A stretch of 64,000 nucleotides of DNA from UBA2357 sp041678045 (GTDB lineage: Bacteria > Pseudomonadota > Gammaproteobacteria > Burkholderiales > Rhodocyclaceae): contig JBAYOV010000001.1 of assembly GCA_041678045.1 (NCBI GenBank), forward strand, positions 1 through 64,000, in the 5' to 3' direction. How positions within the stretch are numbered: the first letter of the stretch is position 1; each line of letters opens with the position of its first letter. Below the pieces are notes generated by a model. That model was given only the letters and a program-made list of their open reading frames with translations, did not search any database and was not told the DNA's origin. This document shows positions 34,088-42,490 of this stretch, piece after piece. The position numbers and the translations under genes were made by a program.

Positions 34088-35221
34088 TCAGACGATATCG
34101 AGGTTCTGCGTGCCGGCAGTGAGATCCTTCTCGCCATGTTTGCTGTACAGCTTGATCTGCAGGCGCAGGTCGTTGACCGAGTCGGCGTTGCGCAGTGCGT
34201 CCTCGTAGGTGATCAGGCCGTCTTCATAGAGTTGGAACAGGCTCTGGTCGAAGGTCTGCATGCCCAGTTCGCGGGAGCGCTTCATCACTTCCTTGATCTC
34301 CGGCACATCGCCCTTGAAAATCAGGTCGGAGATCAGCGGCGAGTTGAGCATCACCTCGATGGCGGGCACCCGCCCCTTGCGATCCTTCATGGGCAGCAGA
34401 CGCTGCGAGATGAGGGCGCGCACGTTGAGCGAGAGGTCCATCAGCAGCTGCTGGCGACGCTCTTCGGGGAAGAAGTTGATGATGCGGTCCAGCGCCTGGT
34501 TGGTGCTGTTGGCGTGCAGGGTCGCCAGGCAGAGGTGACCGGTTTCGGCAAACGCAATCGCATAATCCATGGTTTCGCGGTCGCGAATTTCACCCATCAG
34601 GATCACATCGGGCGCCTGCCGCAGGGTGTTCTTCAGCGCAATTTCCCAGTTTTCGGTGTCGATGCCGATCTCGCGCTGAGAGACGATGCAGTTCTTGTGC
34701 GTGTGCACGAATTCGATCGGGTCTTCCACCGTGATGATGTGGCCGTAGGATTGCTCGTTGCGGAAGTCCACCATGGCGGCCAGTGACGTGGTCTTGCCGG
34801 TGCCGGTGCCGCCTACGAAGATCACCAGCCCCCGCTTGGTCATGGCTACGTCGCGCAGCACTGGCGGCAGGCCCAGATCGTCGAAGTTGGGAATCCGCTG
34901 CGGAATGGTCCGCAGCACCAGCGCCACCTTGCCCTGCTGGATGTAGGCATTGGCCCGGAAGCGCCCGATGCCGGCCGGCGAGATCGCGAAGTTGCATTCC
35001 TTGGTGGCTTCGAACTCCGCCGACTGGCGGTCGTTCATGATGGCCCGTGCCAGATCGGACGTGTGTGCTGCGGTCAATACCTGATTGGACTGCGGCACGA
35101 TGCGCCCGTCGACCTTGATGGCCGGAGGAAAGCCGGCCGAGATGAACAGGTCGGAGCCGTTTTTCTGCAGCATCAGCCGCAGCAGGTCGTGCATGAACTT
35201 GAGTGCCTGATCGCGTTCCAT
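34088..35221 (-). CDS. pilU: Type IV pilus retraction ATPase PilU
   Basis: A hexameric cytoplasmic AAA-like ATPase that assists PilT in pulling back type IV pili. The 377-residue product has Walker A GGTGTGKTTSLAAM (about 132), the Asp box, Walker B-like VILMGEIRDRETM and the His box AETGHLCLATLHANS. The C-terminus is longer than in PilT and lacks its AIRNLIREN-type ending, as expected for PilU. It follows pilT on the same strand after 69 bases. Confidence 0.94.
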   Translation of the reverse strand: MERDQALKFMHDLLRLMLQKNGSDLFISAGFPPAIKVDGRIVPQSNQVLTAAHTSDLARAIMNDRQSAEFEATKECNFAISPAGIGRFRANAYIQQGKVALVLRTIPQRIPNFDDLGLPPVLRDVAMTKRGLVIFVGGTGTGKTTSLAAMVDFRNEQSYGHIITVEDPIEFVHTHKNCIVSQREIGIDTENWEIALKNTLRQAPDVILMGEIRDRETMDYAIAFAETGHLCLATLHANSTNQALDRIINFFPEERRQQLLMDLSLNVRALISQRLLPMKDRKGRVPAIEVMLNSPLISDLIFKGDVPEIKEVMKRSRELGMQTFDQSLFQLYEDGLITYEDALRNADSVNDLRLQIKLYSKHGEKDLTAGTQNLDIV

Positions 35222-35290
35222 GATGTTTTCTCCTGACCGGACTGGCGGTCATGTTCCTGCCCGCAAGACGTGCTTGCCGGGCGTGGGCGG

Positions 35291-36334
35291 TCAGCCCTGG
35301 AAGTTGTCCTTGTTCTGCGCCTTCACCCGTGCTTCGGCTGCCGACACCACATTGCGCTTGACCAGGTCCTGGAGGCACTGGTCGAGCGTTTGCATGCCCA
35401 CATTCTGACCGGTCTGGATGGCGGAGTACATCTGCGCGATCTTGTTTTCACGAATCAGGTTGCGGATGGCCGGGGTGCCGATCATGATCTCGTGTGCCGC
35501 GACCCGGCCGGCGCCGTCCTTGGTCTTGAGCAGGGTCTGGGCGATGACCGCGCGCAGCGATTCGGACAGCATGGCGCGCACCATGTCCTTTTCTTCGGCG
35601 GGGAACACGTCGATGATACGGTCGATGGTCTTCGCGGCGGAAGAGGTGTGCAGCGTGCCGAACACCAAGTGGCCGGTTTCTGCGCCGGTCAGCGCGAGGC
35701 GGATGGTTTCAAGGTCGCGCATTTCGCCCACCAGGATCACGTCCGGGTCTTCACGCAGCGCAGAGCGCAGCGCGTTGTTGAACGACAGGGTGTCGCGGTG
35801 CACTTCGCGCTGGTTGATCAGGCAGCGCTTGGACTCATGCACGAACTCGATCGGGTCCTCGATGGTGAGGATGTGCGCGTGGTGGTTTTCGTTGATGTAG
35901 TCGATCATGCCGGCCAGGGTGGTGGACTTGCCCGAGCCGGTGGGGCCGGTGACCAGTACGATGCCGCGCGGCTGTTCGGAAATTTCCTTGAAAATCTTGG
36001 GGGCGTTCAGGTCTTCGAGGGTCAGCACCTTGGACGGAATGGTCCGGAACACGGCCGAAGCGCCACGGTGCTGGTTGAAGGCGTTGACACGGAAGCGCGC
36101 CAGGTTGGGAATCGCGAAAGAGAAGTCACACTCCAGGGATTCCTCGTACTGCTTGCGCTGGCCGTCGTTCATGATGTCATACACCATGGAGTGTACGTCC
36201 TTGTGCTCCATGGGCGGCAGGTTGATGCGCCGTACATCGCCATGCACCCGGATCATGGGTGGCAGGCCCGCCGACAGGTGCAAGTCGGAAGCCTTGTTCT
36301 TGACGGAAAAAGCGAGCAGTTCGGTGATATCCAT
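35291..36334 (-). CDS. pilT: Type IV pilus retraction ATPase PilT
   Basis: PilT powers pilus retraction and so twitching motility and DNA uptake. The 347-residue product begins MDITELLAFSVKNKASDLHL, has Walker A GPTGSGKSTT (about 130), VGEMRDLETIRLAL, the His box ETGHLVFGTLHTSSAAKT and the characteristic AIRNLIRENK near residue 290. It stands in the conserved pair pilT-pilU, divergent from yggS with a short promoter gap. Confidence 0.97.
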   Translation of the reverse strand: MDITELLAFSVKNKASDLHLSAGLPPMIRVHGDVRRINLPPMEHKDVHSMVYDIMNDGQRKQYEESLECDFSFAIPNLARFRVNAFNQHRGASAVFRTIPSKVLTLEDLNAPKIFKEISEQPRGIVLVTGPTGSGKSTTLAGMIDYINENHHAHILTIEDPIEFVHESKRCLINQREVHRDTLSFNNALRSALREDPDVILVGEMRDLETIRLALTGAETGHLVFGTLHTSSAAKTIDRIIDVFPAEEKDMVRAMLSESLRAVIAQTLLKTKDGAGRVAAHEIMIGTPAIRNLIRENKIAQMYSAIQTGQNVGMQTLDQCLQDLVKRNVVSAAEARVKAQNKDNFQG

Positions 36335-36388
36335 GGTGTGGGCCGGTGTGTGGTAAGGCTGTTCGGGCTGCAGGGCCGGTGGCCCGCA

Positions 36389-36399
36389 GTGCTATACTC
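36389..36399 (+). promoter_or_regulatory. Extended -10 promoter of the yggS-proC-yggT unit
   Basis: TGCTATACT (36390-36398) is an extended -10 element, 31 bases before the yggS ATG. The -35 region is weak, as is common with extended -10 promoters. Confidence 0.55.
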
Positions 36400-36429
36400 A
36401 TCGGGCCAATTCAGGCCGTCCGACGTTAT

Positions 36430-37140
36430 ATGACAACAATCTCCAGCAACTTGCAAGCCGTACGCGAACGGCTGGAAGGCAGTGCGCGCGACTGTGGCCG
36501 CGACCCGCAGGGTGTGGCACTGCTCGCGGTCAGCAAGACCTGGCCGCCCCAGGCGATACGCGAGGCATTCGCTGCAGGCCAGCGCAGCTTTGGTGAAAAC
36601 TATGTGCAGGAAGGGGTGGACAAGGTTCGTGCCCTGCAGGACCTGCCCATCGAATGGCATTTCATCGGCCCCTTGCAGAGCAACAAGTCGCGCCTGGTGG
36701 CTGAGCATTTCGAGTGGGTTCATTCGGTGGACCGGCTGAAACTGGCCGAGCGTCTGTCGGCACAGCGTCCGGCCGGTCGGGGGGCGCTCAACGTGTGTCT
36801 GCAGGTCAATGTCAGCGGGGAAGCCAGCAAGAGCGGGGTGAGGCCGGACGAGGTGTTCGCGCTGGCGACCGCCATCGCCGGCTTGCCGGGTTTGAGGCTG
36901 CGTGGTCTGATGTGCATTCCTGAAGCGGATGCGGATGAGCGGGTGTTGCGCGGGCGTTTTGCACTGTTGCGTGGCTTGCGTGACCGCCTGGCGACCGAGC
37001 AGGGCATCATGCTCGATACCCTGTCCATGGGCATGTCCGACGACCTGGAGCTGGCAATTGCCGAAGGCAGCACCCTGGTGCGCGTGGGCAGTGCGATTTT
37101 CGGCGCGAGAGCTTCGCGCCAGACAGGAGAAAAGTCTTGA
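36430..37140 (+). CDS. yggS: YggS-family PLP homeostasis protein
   Basis: A 236-residue PLP-binding barrel protein that keeps vitamin B6 and amino/keto-acid pools in balance. The PLP Lys lies in LLAVSKTWPPQAIREA (about 36), followed by FGENYVQEGVDKV and the phosphate-binding end LSMGMSDDLELAIAEGSTLVRVG. The frame is open upstream, but the ATG at 36430 gives the normal family N-terminus and lies downstream of the extended -10 promoter. It overlaps the possible TTG start of proC. Confidence 0.95.
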   Translation: MTTISSNLQAVRERLEGSARDCGRDPQGVALLAVSKTWPPQAIREAFAAGQRSFGENYVQEGVDKVRALQDLPIEWHFIGPLQSNKSRLVAEHFEWVHSVDRLKLAERLSAQRPAGRGALNVCLQVNVSGEASKSGVRPDEVFALATAIAGLPGLRLRGLMCIPEADADERVLRGRFALLRGLRDRLATEQGIMLDTLSMGMSDDLELAIAEGSTLVRVGSAIFGARASRQTGEKS

Positions 37141-37964
37141 GAGAGCAGGTGAGGATCAGTTTTCTGGGCGGTGGCAACATGGCTGTCGCATTGCTGGGGG
37201 GCATGCTGGAGCGTGGTTTTGCGGCCGATGGCATCCAGGTAGTGGAGCTGTCCGCTCCTGCGCGCGAGAAACTGCAGGCACGTTTTGCGGTACGTGCGGT
37301 GGAGCAGGCGGACGATGCGTTGCTGGCTTGCGACCTGTTGGTGCTCGCAGTCAAGCCGCAGCAGATGCGCGATGCATTGCGGCCTCTGGCCGGGCGGCTG
37401 GCACAGGATACGGTGGTGGTGAGTATTGCAGCCGGCCTCCGGGTGGATGATCTGGCACGCTGGCTGGGCGGTTTCCGGCGCATTGTGCGAGCCATGCCGA
37501 ATACGCCCGCGCTGGTGGGGGCCGGGTTGACCGGGCTGTTTGCCGATGCTTCGGTGAATGATGAAGGGCGGGCGCTGGCCGAACGCGTTCTTGCGGCCGT
37601 GGGCACCACTTTGTGGGTGTCGGAAGAGGCGCAGATGGATGCGGTGACCGCGATTTCGGGCAGTGGTCCGGGGTATGTGTTCCGCTTCATCGAAGCGCTG
37701 GAAGCGGCGGCCCTGGCACGAGGCTTCGAGCCGGCCACGGCTCGCACCCTGGCGGTGGACACCGTATTCGGTGCAGCGAGTCTGGCCCGGTCATCGAGTG
37801 AGCCTCCCGCACGCTTGCGCGAGCAGGTGACCTCCAAGGGCGGGACCACGGCTGCGGCGCTGGACAGCTTGGCCGGGGCGGGCTTTTTCGAAGCGCTGCT
37901 GGAGGCCGTTTCGGCCGCCGAAGCGCGTGGCCGGACGCTCGGCGCCGAGCTCGGAAAGGACTGA
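37137..37964 (+). CDS. proC: Pyrroline-5-carboxylate reductase
   Basis: ProC reduces pyrroline-5-carboxylate to proline, the last step of proline synthesis. The N-terminal motif ISFLGGGNMAVALLGGML binds NAD(P)H. The C-terminal family signature is present as AITAISGSGPGY-like sequence (VTAISGSGPGYVF) and REQVTSKGGTTAAALD. The start is uncertain: a TTG at 37137 has a good AGGAG site, while a GTG at 37149 (VRISFLGGGN) would match the usual N-terminus more closely. It overlaps the yggS end, and yggT follows after 5 bases. Confidence 0.95.
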   Translation: MREQVRISFLGGGNMAVALLGGMLERGFAADGIQVVELSAPAREKLQARFAVRAVEQADDALLACDLLVLAVKPQQMRDALRPLAGRLAQDTVVVSIAAGLRVDDLARWLGGFRRIVRAMPNTPALVGAGLTGLFADASVNDEGRALAERVLAAVGTTLWVSEEAQMDAVTAISGSGPGYVFRFIEALEAAALARGFEPATARTLAVDTVFGAASLARSSSEPPARLREQVTSKGGTTAAALDSLAGAGFFEALLEAVSAAEARGRTLGAELGKD

Positions 37965-37969
37965 TCGCC

Positions 37970-38551
37970 ATGCTTGGCAACATCCTTCTTCTGGTGCTGA
38001 ACTTCGTGTTCGGCTTCATCACCATCGTGCTGCTCGCCCGTTTTTTCATGCAGTGGCAGAGGGTGAGCTTTCGCAATCAGGTGGGGCAGTTCGTGGTGGC
38101 CTGCACCGACTGGCTGGTGATCCCGCTGCGCCGGGTGATTCCCGGCTTGTTCGGTATGGATCTGGCCAGCTTGCTGCCTGCCTGGGTGTTTCAGACGGGT
38201 TTTGTGTTCGTCGAGCTGAGTCTGCGCGGCGTGCCCTTTGCCGGGGAGCCGCTGGGCATGCTGGCGGGTGTCTGGGGCATGGGGCTGCTGGAGCTGCTGC
38301 GGATGGCCCTGTATCTGGTATTTGCGGTGGTGCTGGTGTCGGCGATCATGTCGTGGTTCAGCCCCCATGCACCGGCTGCGGCCGTGTTCCACGGGCTGGC
38401 TGCCCCCTTCCTGCGTCCGTTCCGTCGGGTGGTGCCGATGATTGCGAATGTGGATCTTTCGCCGCTGGTGCTGCTGTTGTTGCTGCAGATCCTGCTGATG
38501 GTGGTGGGTGGCGCCCGCAACAGCCTGTTGCCGCTGATCGTCGGCTTGTAG
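37970..38551 (+). CDS. yggT: YggT-family membrane protein
   Basis: A 193-residue inner-membrane protein with two copies of the YGGT repeat, each having a hydrophobic pair and the pattern where FFMQWQRVSFRNQVGQFV (first copy) and VVPMIANVDLSPLVLLLLLQ (second copy) appear. Loss of relatives affects osmotic or potassium handling in some bacteria; the molecular job is not known. It stands in the widespread order yggS-proC-yggT. Confidence 0.88.
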   Translation: MLGNILLLVLNFVFGFITIVLLARFFMQWQRVSFRNQVGQFVVACTDWLVIPLRRVIPGLFGMDLASLLPAWVFQTGFVFVELSLRGVPFAGEPLGMLAGVWGMGLLELLRMALYLVFAVVLVSAIMSWFSPHAPAAAVFHGLAAPFLRPFRRVVPMIANVDLSPLVLLLLLQILLMVVGGARNSLLPLIVGL

Positions 38552-38589
38552 CCTGTAACCTGTAACCTGAAGCGTGAACGACTGCCGGC

Positions 38590-38625
38590 GAGGGGCTGAG
38601 GCCGGGGGGCAGGCCCCGGCCTGCT
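38590..38625. terminator. GC-rich hairpin between convergent yggT and pyrC'
   Basis: AGGCCGGGG and CCCCGGCCT form a 9-bp stem with a 6-base loop in the gap between these convergent genes (about 38599-38622). There is no T-tract. The same gap has a short direct repeat of CCTGTAA. Termination is inferred from position. Confidence 0.35.
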
Positions 38626-38638
38626 GGCTGGCGGTCGG

Positions 38639-39931
38639 TTACTGGCCGTTTGCCGGGTTCTCGAACATGATCTTGCCTTCGACCAGCGTGTAGCGCACCA
38701 CGCCGGGCAGCGCCTGGCCCAGAAAGGGCGTGTTCTTGCCCTGGCTGCGCAGGTCTTCATGGCGAATGCTGCGGATGGCCTGTGGGTCGAATACGCAGAT
38801 GTCCGCACGGCTGTCCGGACTCAGGTGCCCCGCCTTGGTGATGCCGATGATGCGGGCGGCGTCTGCCGTTACCCGTGCCAGGGCGTCAGGCAGGGCGATC
38901 CCTTCGTCCGCCGCCCACTTGAGCGTCAGGGACAGCAGCAACTCCAGCCCGGTGGCGCCGGCCTCGGATTCGCTGAACGGTCGCAGCTTGCCGTCGTCGT
39001 CCACCGGGGTGTGATCCGAGCACAGTGCGTTGATGCGGCCATCCTTCAGACCGGCACGCAGCGCGTCGCGGTCGTGCTCGCTGCGCAGCGGCGGAACCAG
39101 ATGGCAGTGGCTGTTGAAATAGCCGATATCCTTGTCCGACAGGTGCAGATGGTTGATCGACACGTCGCAGGTCACATCCATGCCTTCGGCGCGGGCCTGC
39201 TCGATCAGGGCCAGACCGGCCGCCGAAGAGAGGCGGGTGATGTGCAGCCGGGCCCCCGTCATTCTGGCCAGCTGCAGATAGGTGTATAGCGCGACGGTTT
39301 CGGCCGCTACCGGAATGCCGGGCAGGCCAAGCCGGCTGGCCACTTCGCCGTCGTGCGCAAAACCGCCGCGTGCGAGAAACGGTGCAATCGGTTGCAGCCA
39401 GACGCGGAAGCCAAACGTCGCAGCATACTGCAACGCGCGCATCAGTACGGCGTTGTCGACAATCGGGACGTTTGCCTGACTGAAGGCCACACAGCCGGAT
39501 TCGACCAGTTCGGCCATTTCTGACAGCCGTTCCCCCTTCAGCCCCAGGGTCAGCGCGCCCACCGGATAGACATGCGCACGATTGAGCTTCTTGGCGCGGT
39601 AGCACAGCATCTCGACCAGCCCGGGTTCGTCCAGGGTGGGGTCGGTGTCCGGCGGAATGGCCAGGCTGGTGATGCCGCCTGCCATGGCGGCCTCCATTTC
39701 GGACTCCAGCGTGGCGCGATATTCGTAACCGGGCTCGCGCAGCCGCGCGGCCAGATCGATCAGTCCCGGGCACACGACCAGCCCGGACGCGTCGATTGTG
39801 CGAACCGGATGAAAACCGTCCGGGGCTGCACCGGTAGCGAGAATCTTGCCGCGCGCCAGATGCAGGTCTGCCTGTCGGTCGATGCCGTTGGCCGGGTCGA
39901 TGACGCGGCCGTTGATGATGCTGATGTTCAT
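38639..39931 (-). CDS. pyrC': Non-catalytic dihydroorotase homologue (PyrC'/PyrX)
   Basis: A 430-residue amidohydrolase-fold protein of the dihydroorotase family that lacks activity. The metal-binding HxH after the first strand, normally DxHxHLREPG, reads DLAARLREPG here. In Pseudomonas and relatives such inactive PyrC' proteins form a dodecamer with PyrB and are needed for aspartate transcarbamoylase assembly. It lies 21 bases after pyrB on the same strand, as expected. A true dihydroorotase should be encoded elsewhere. Confidence 0.92.
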   Translation of the reverse strand: MNISIINGRVIDPANGIDRQADLHLARGKILATGAAPDGFHPVRTIDASGLVVCPGLIDLAARLREPGYEYRATLESEMEAAMAGGITSLAIPPDTDPTLDEPGLVEMLCYRAKKLNRAHVYPVGALTLGLKGERLSEMAELVESGCVAFSQANVPIVDNAVLMRALQYAATFGFRVWLQPIAPFLARGGFAHDGEVASRLGLPGIPVAAETVALYTYLQLARMTGARLHITRLSSAAGLALIEQARAEGMDVTCDVSINHLHLSDKDIGYFNSHCHLVPPLRSEHDRDALRAGLKDGRINALCSDHTPVDDDGKLRPFSESEAGATGLELLLSLTLKWAADEGIALPDALARVTADAARIIGITKAGHLSPDSRADICVFDPQAIRSIRHEDLRSQGKNTPFLGQALPGVVRYTLVEGKIMFENPANGQ

Positions 39932-39952
39932 TCGCTGTGTTACCTCAATCGG

Positions 39953-40909
39953 TCAGGAAGCGAGCATGCTCATGACGGCCATGCGTACCGCGATGCCAAA
40001 GGTGACCTGCGGCAGGATCACCGCCTGGGCGCCGTCGGCCACTGCGGAGTCGATTTCCACACCCCGGTTCATCGGACCGGGGTGCATCACGATTGCATCC
40101 GGCCTGGCCAGGGCGAGCTTCTCGGCCGTCAGCCCCCAGACCTTGAAGAACTCCTGCGGGGTGGGCAGCAGGGCGCCGTTCATGCGCTCGTTCTGCAGCC
40201 GCAGCATCATCACCACGTCCACGTCGCGCAGCCCCTCGCACATGTCGTGGAAGACCCGCACGCCGAGGCGTTCGACATCGGTGGGCAGCAGCGTTTTCGG
40301 GCCGATGACGCGCACTTCCGGCACGCCCAGCGTGATCAGCGCGCTGATCTGCGAGCGGGCCACGCGCGAGTGCAGCACGTCGCCGACCACTGCTACCGTG
40401 AGCTGGGTGAAGTCCTTCTTGTAATGCCGGATGGTGTACATGTCCAGCAGGCCCTGGGTGGGGTGGGCGTGACGACCGTCGCCCGCATTCACCACATGAA
40501 TGTCGTCGCGCCCCTGCGCGGCCAGATGCTGCGCGATGAGGAAGGGCGCACCGCTGGCGGCATGGCGTACCACAAACATGTCTGCCTGCATTGCACACAG
40601 GTTGTCTACCGTATCGAGCAGGCTTTCCCCCTTGGAGGTGGAACTGGTCGACACGTTGAGATTGACCACGTCGGCCGACAAGCGTTTGGCGGCAATCTCG
40701 AAGGTGGTGCGTGTGCGGGTGGAGTTTTCGAAAAACAGGTTGAAGATGCTCTTGCCGCGCATGATCGGCAGTTTCTTGACCTCGCGTTCGGCCACCTCGG
40801 TAAATGGCGCGGCCGTATCGAGGATGGAGGTGAGAATTTCGCGCGGCAGGCCGTCCAGGGTGAGCAGGTGCTGGAGTTCGCCGTGGGCGTTGAGCTGGGG
40901 GTTACGCAT
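39953..40909 (-). CDS. pyrB: Aspartate carbamoyltransferase catalytic chain
   Basis: PyrB joins carbamoyl phosphate and aspartate, the committed step of pyrimidine synthesis. The 318-residue product has the carbamoyl-phosphate motif FFENSTRTRTTFEIAAKRL (about 59-77), then HPTQGLLDMYTI and the aspartate-site region ending MHPGPMNRGVEI. No pyrI regulatory gene is present; the inactive PyrC' takes the structural role instead. The start overlaps the pyrR stop by 8 bases. Confidence 0.97.
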   Translation of the reverse strand: MRNPQLNAHGELQHLLTLDGLPREILTSILDTAAPFTEVAEREVKKLPIMRGKSIFNLFFENSTRTRTTFEIAAKRLSADVVNLNVSTSSTSKGESLLDTVDNLCAMQADMFVVRHAASGAPFLIAQHLAAQGRDDIHVVNAGDGRHAHPTQGLLDMYTIRHYKKDFTQLTVAVVGDVLHSRVARSQISALITLGVPEVRVIGPKTLLPTDVERLGVRVFHDMCEGLRDVDVVMMLRLQNERMNGALLPTPQEFFKVWGLTAEKLALARPDAIVMHPGPMNRGVEIDSAVADGAQAVILPQVTFGIAVRMAVMSMLAS

Positions 40910-41402
40910 CGATCAGCCTCAGGTTCAATTTTCCGGAATCTTCACATTCGAGCTGCAGGCGCTGGCCTGCCGGCAGCGGGTGCTCCAGCTGGTGGGCACA
41001 CCAGCGCGGGCTGACGGGCAGTTCGCGTTCGCCACGGTCTACCAGAACGGCCAGGTCCACGCGCTGCGGACGACCGAAATCGAACAGCTCGTTGAGGGCT
41101 GCGCGGGTGGTGCGGCCGGTGTACAGCACGTCGTCGACGATGATCACCCGGGCGCCATCCACCGTGAAGGGCAGGTCGCTGCGCTTGAGCCCGCCATGCA
41201 GCCCCTTCGCCTTGAAGTCGTCGCGGTAAAAGGAAATGTCGATCGAGCCCAGGGGCTGGGTCAGGCCGAGGGCGTCGTGCAGCCGCCGTGCCAGCCACAC
41301 GCCGCCGGTGTGAATGCCGACCAGGGCCGTGTCGGGGGTGACATCCGGGCGCATTTGGGCAATCAGGGCCTCACAAAGGGTTTCCGCATCGAGATTGAGC
41401 AT
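40902..41402 (-). CDS. pyrR: Pyrimidine regulatory protein / uracil phosphoribosyltransferase PyrR
   Basis: A 166-residue phosphoribosyltransferase-fold protein. The PRPP-binding loop VIIVDDVLYTGRTTRAALNE (about 97-116) and the N-terminal GIHTGGVWLARRL are typical. In Bacillus PyrR binds pyr mRNA to cause attenuation; in Gram-negatives it may act as a regulator or a salvage enzyme. Here it lies between ruvX (32-base overlap) and pyrB (8-base overlap), leaving no room for a leader RNA directly upstream of pyrB or pyrR. Confidence 0.93.
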   Translation of the reverse strand: MLNLDAETLCEALIAQMRPDVTPDTALVGIHTGGVWLARRLHDALGLTQPLGSIDISFYRDDFKAKGLHGGLKRSDLPFTVDGARVIIVDDVLYTGRTTRAALNELFDFGRPQRVDLAVLVDRGERELPVSPRWCAHQLEHPLPAGQRLQLECEDSGKLNLRLIDA

Positions 41403-41838
41403 GCTGAAGGCTGTCCAGGTGGAGTTGAAGGATCACTTGTGCGGCATGGGCATCGAGCGACTGCTTGCGCTTGCGCCAGTCCCGCTGGCCGGCTGAACGC
41501 AGCTGGTTTTCGGCTTCCAGCGAACTGTAGCGTTCATCGCACTCGGTGACCGGCAGGGCAAAGCGGCCACGCAACTGGTTGGCAAAGCGCCGGCAGCGCT
41601 GGGTGAGTTCGTGTTCGGTGCCGTCCGCATGGGTTGGAATGCCGACCACCAGCTGCACCGGTCGCCATTCGTCGATCAGTCGGGCGATGGCCGAAAAGCG
41701 GGTGTCGCTGGTGTCTGCCCGGATCGTGGTGAGCGGGCTGGCCTGCCCGGTCTCGAGTTCGCCGGTGGCCACACCGATGCGCGCCAGACCGAAATCGAAG
41801 GCCAGTACCGTACCGCGCGCAGGCCGTGCTTCAGGCAT
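41371..41838 (-). CDS. ruvX: RuvX/YqgF-family putative Holliday-junction resolvase
   Basis: A 155-residue RNase H-fold nuclease family protein, linked to 16S rRNA 5'-end maturation and possibly to recombination. Motifs: VLAFDFGLARIGVATG near residue 12 with the first catalytic Asp, LVVGIPTHADGTEHE, and ECDERYSSLEAE with the later acidic residues. It overlaps algH (8 bases) and pyrR (32 bases), so the five genes algH-ruvX-pyrR-pyrB-pyrC' form one tightly packed operon. Confidence 0.94.
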   Translation of the reverse strand: MPEARPARGTVLAFDFGLARIGVATGELETGQASPLTTIRADTSDTRFSAIARLIDEWRPVQLVVGIPTHADGTEHELTQRCRRFANQLRGRFALPVTECDERYSSLEAENQLRSAGQRDWRKRKQSLDAHAAQVILQLHLDSLQHAQSRCGNPL

Positions 41839-42397
41839 GGCCCGCCACGTCGCTCAGGTTGGTGAAATCCACCCCCAGGGACTGCATGGCGGCTGCAAGC
41901 CGCTCTTCGGGCGGAAGGTCGAATACGATGGACAGGTCGGCGGGTACGGTCAGCCAGGCGTTCTGGGCCAGTTCGTGCTCCAGTTGTCCGGCCGACCAGC
42001 CGGCGTAACCCAGGGTCACGATGACCTCGTGCGGTTCGCCGTGCTCGCTGATGGCAAGCAGGACGTCGCGCGAGCTGGTCAGCCCGACCTCTTCGGTCAC
42101 CTTCAGCGTGGAGTGCCAATGCCCCAGCGGCCGGTGCAGCACAAAGCCCCGGTCGGTCTGTACCGGTCCGCCGAAATACACGGGCTGTGCGGCCAGCTCC
42201 TGTTGTTCAAGCGGTAGCTCCACACGCTCGAACAGCGCGGCCAGGGTCATGTCTATCGGACGGTTGACGATCACCCCCAAGGCCCCTTGCTCGTTGTGTT
42301 CCGCGATGTAAGTCAGGGTACGGGCAAAGTTCGGATCGGCCATGGCGGGCATGGCAATCAGAAAGTGATGGGTAAGGTTTGCACTCAGTTCGCTCAT
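41831..42397 (-). CDS. algH: AlgH/YqgE-family protein
   Basis: A 188-residue protein of the UPF0301 family. It begins with LTHHFLIAMPAMADPNFARTL (split) and contains GALGVIVNRPIDMTL and PVYFGGPVQTDRGFVLH, the family core. The function is not settled; in Pseudomonas it was first linked to alginate regulation. It heads the algH-ruvX-pyr operon. The start ATG is at 42397, and the gap to the divergent photolyase gene is about 90 bases. Confidence 0.93.
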   Translation of the reverse strand: MSELSANLTHHFLIAMPAMADPNFARTLTYIAEHNEQGALGVIVNRPIDMTLAALFERVELPLEQQELAAQPVYFGGPVQTDRGFVLHRPLGHWHSTLKVTEEVGLTSSRDVLLAISEHGEPHEVIVTLGYAGWSAGQLEHELAQNAWLTVPADLSIVFDLPPEERLAAAMQSLGVDFTNLSDVAGHA

Positions 42398-42490
42398 GGC
42401 AGCATTTTACGCTTTCCGTCGGCATCGTGAGCAGGAACCTTGCGATGACCGACCACTCGAAGTGCGGTTTGAATCTGCCTGGAGTCATGA

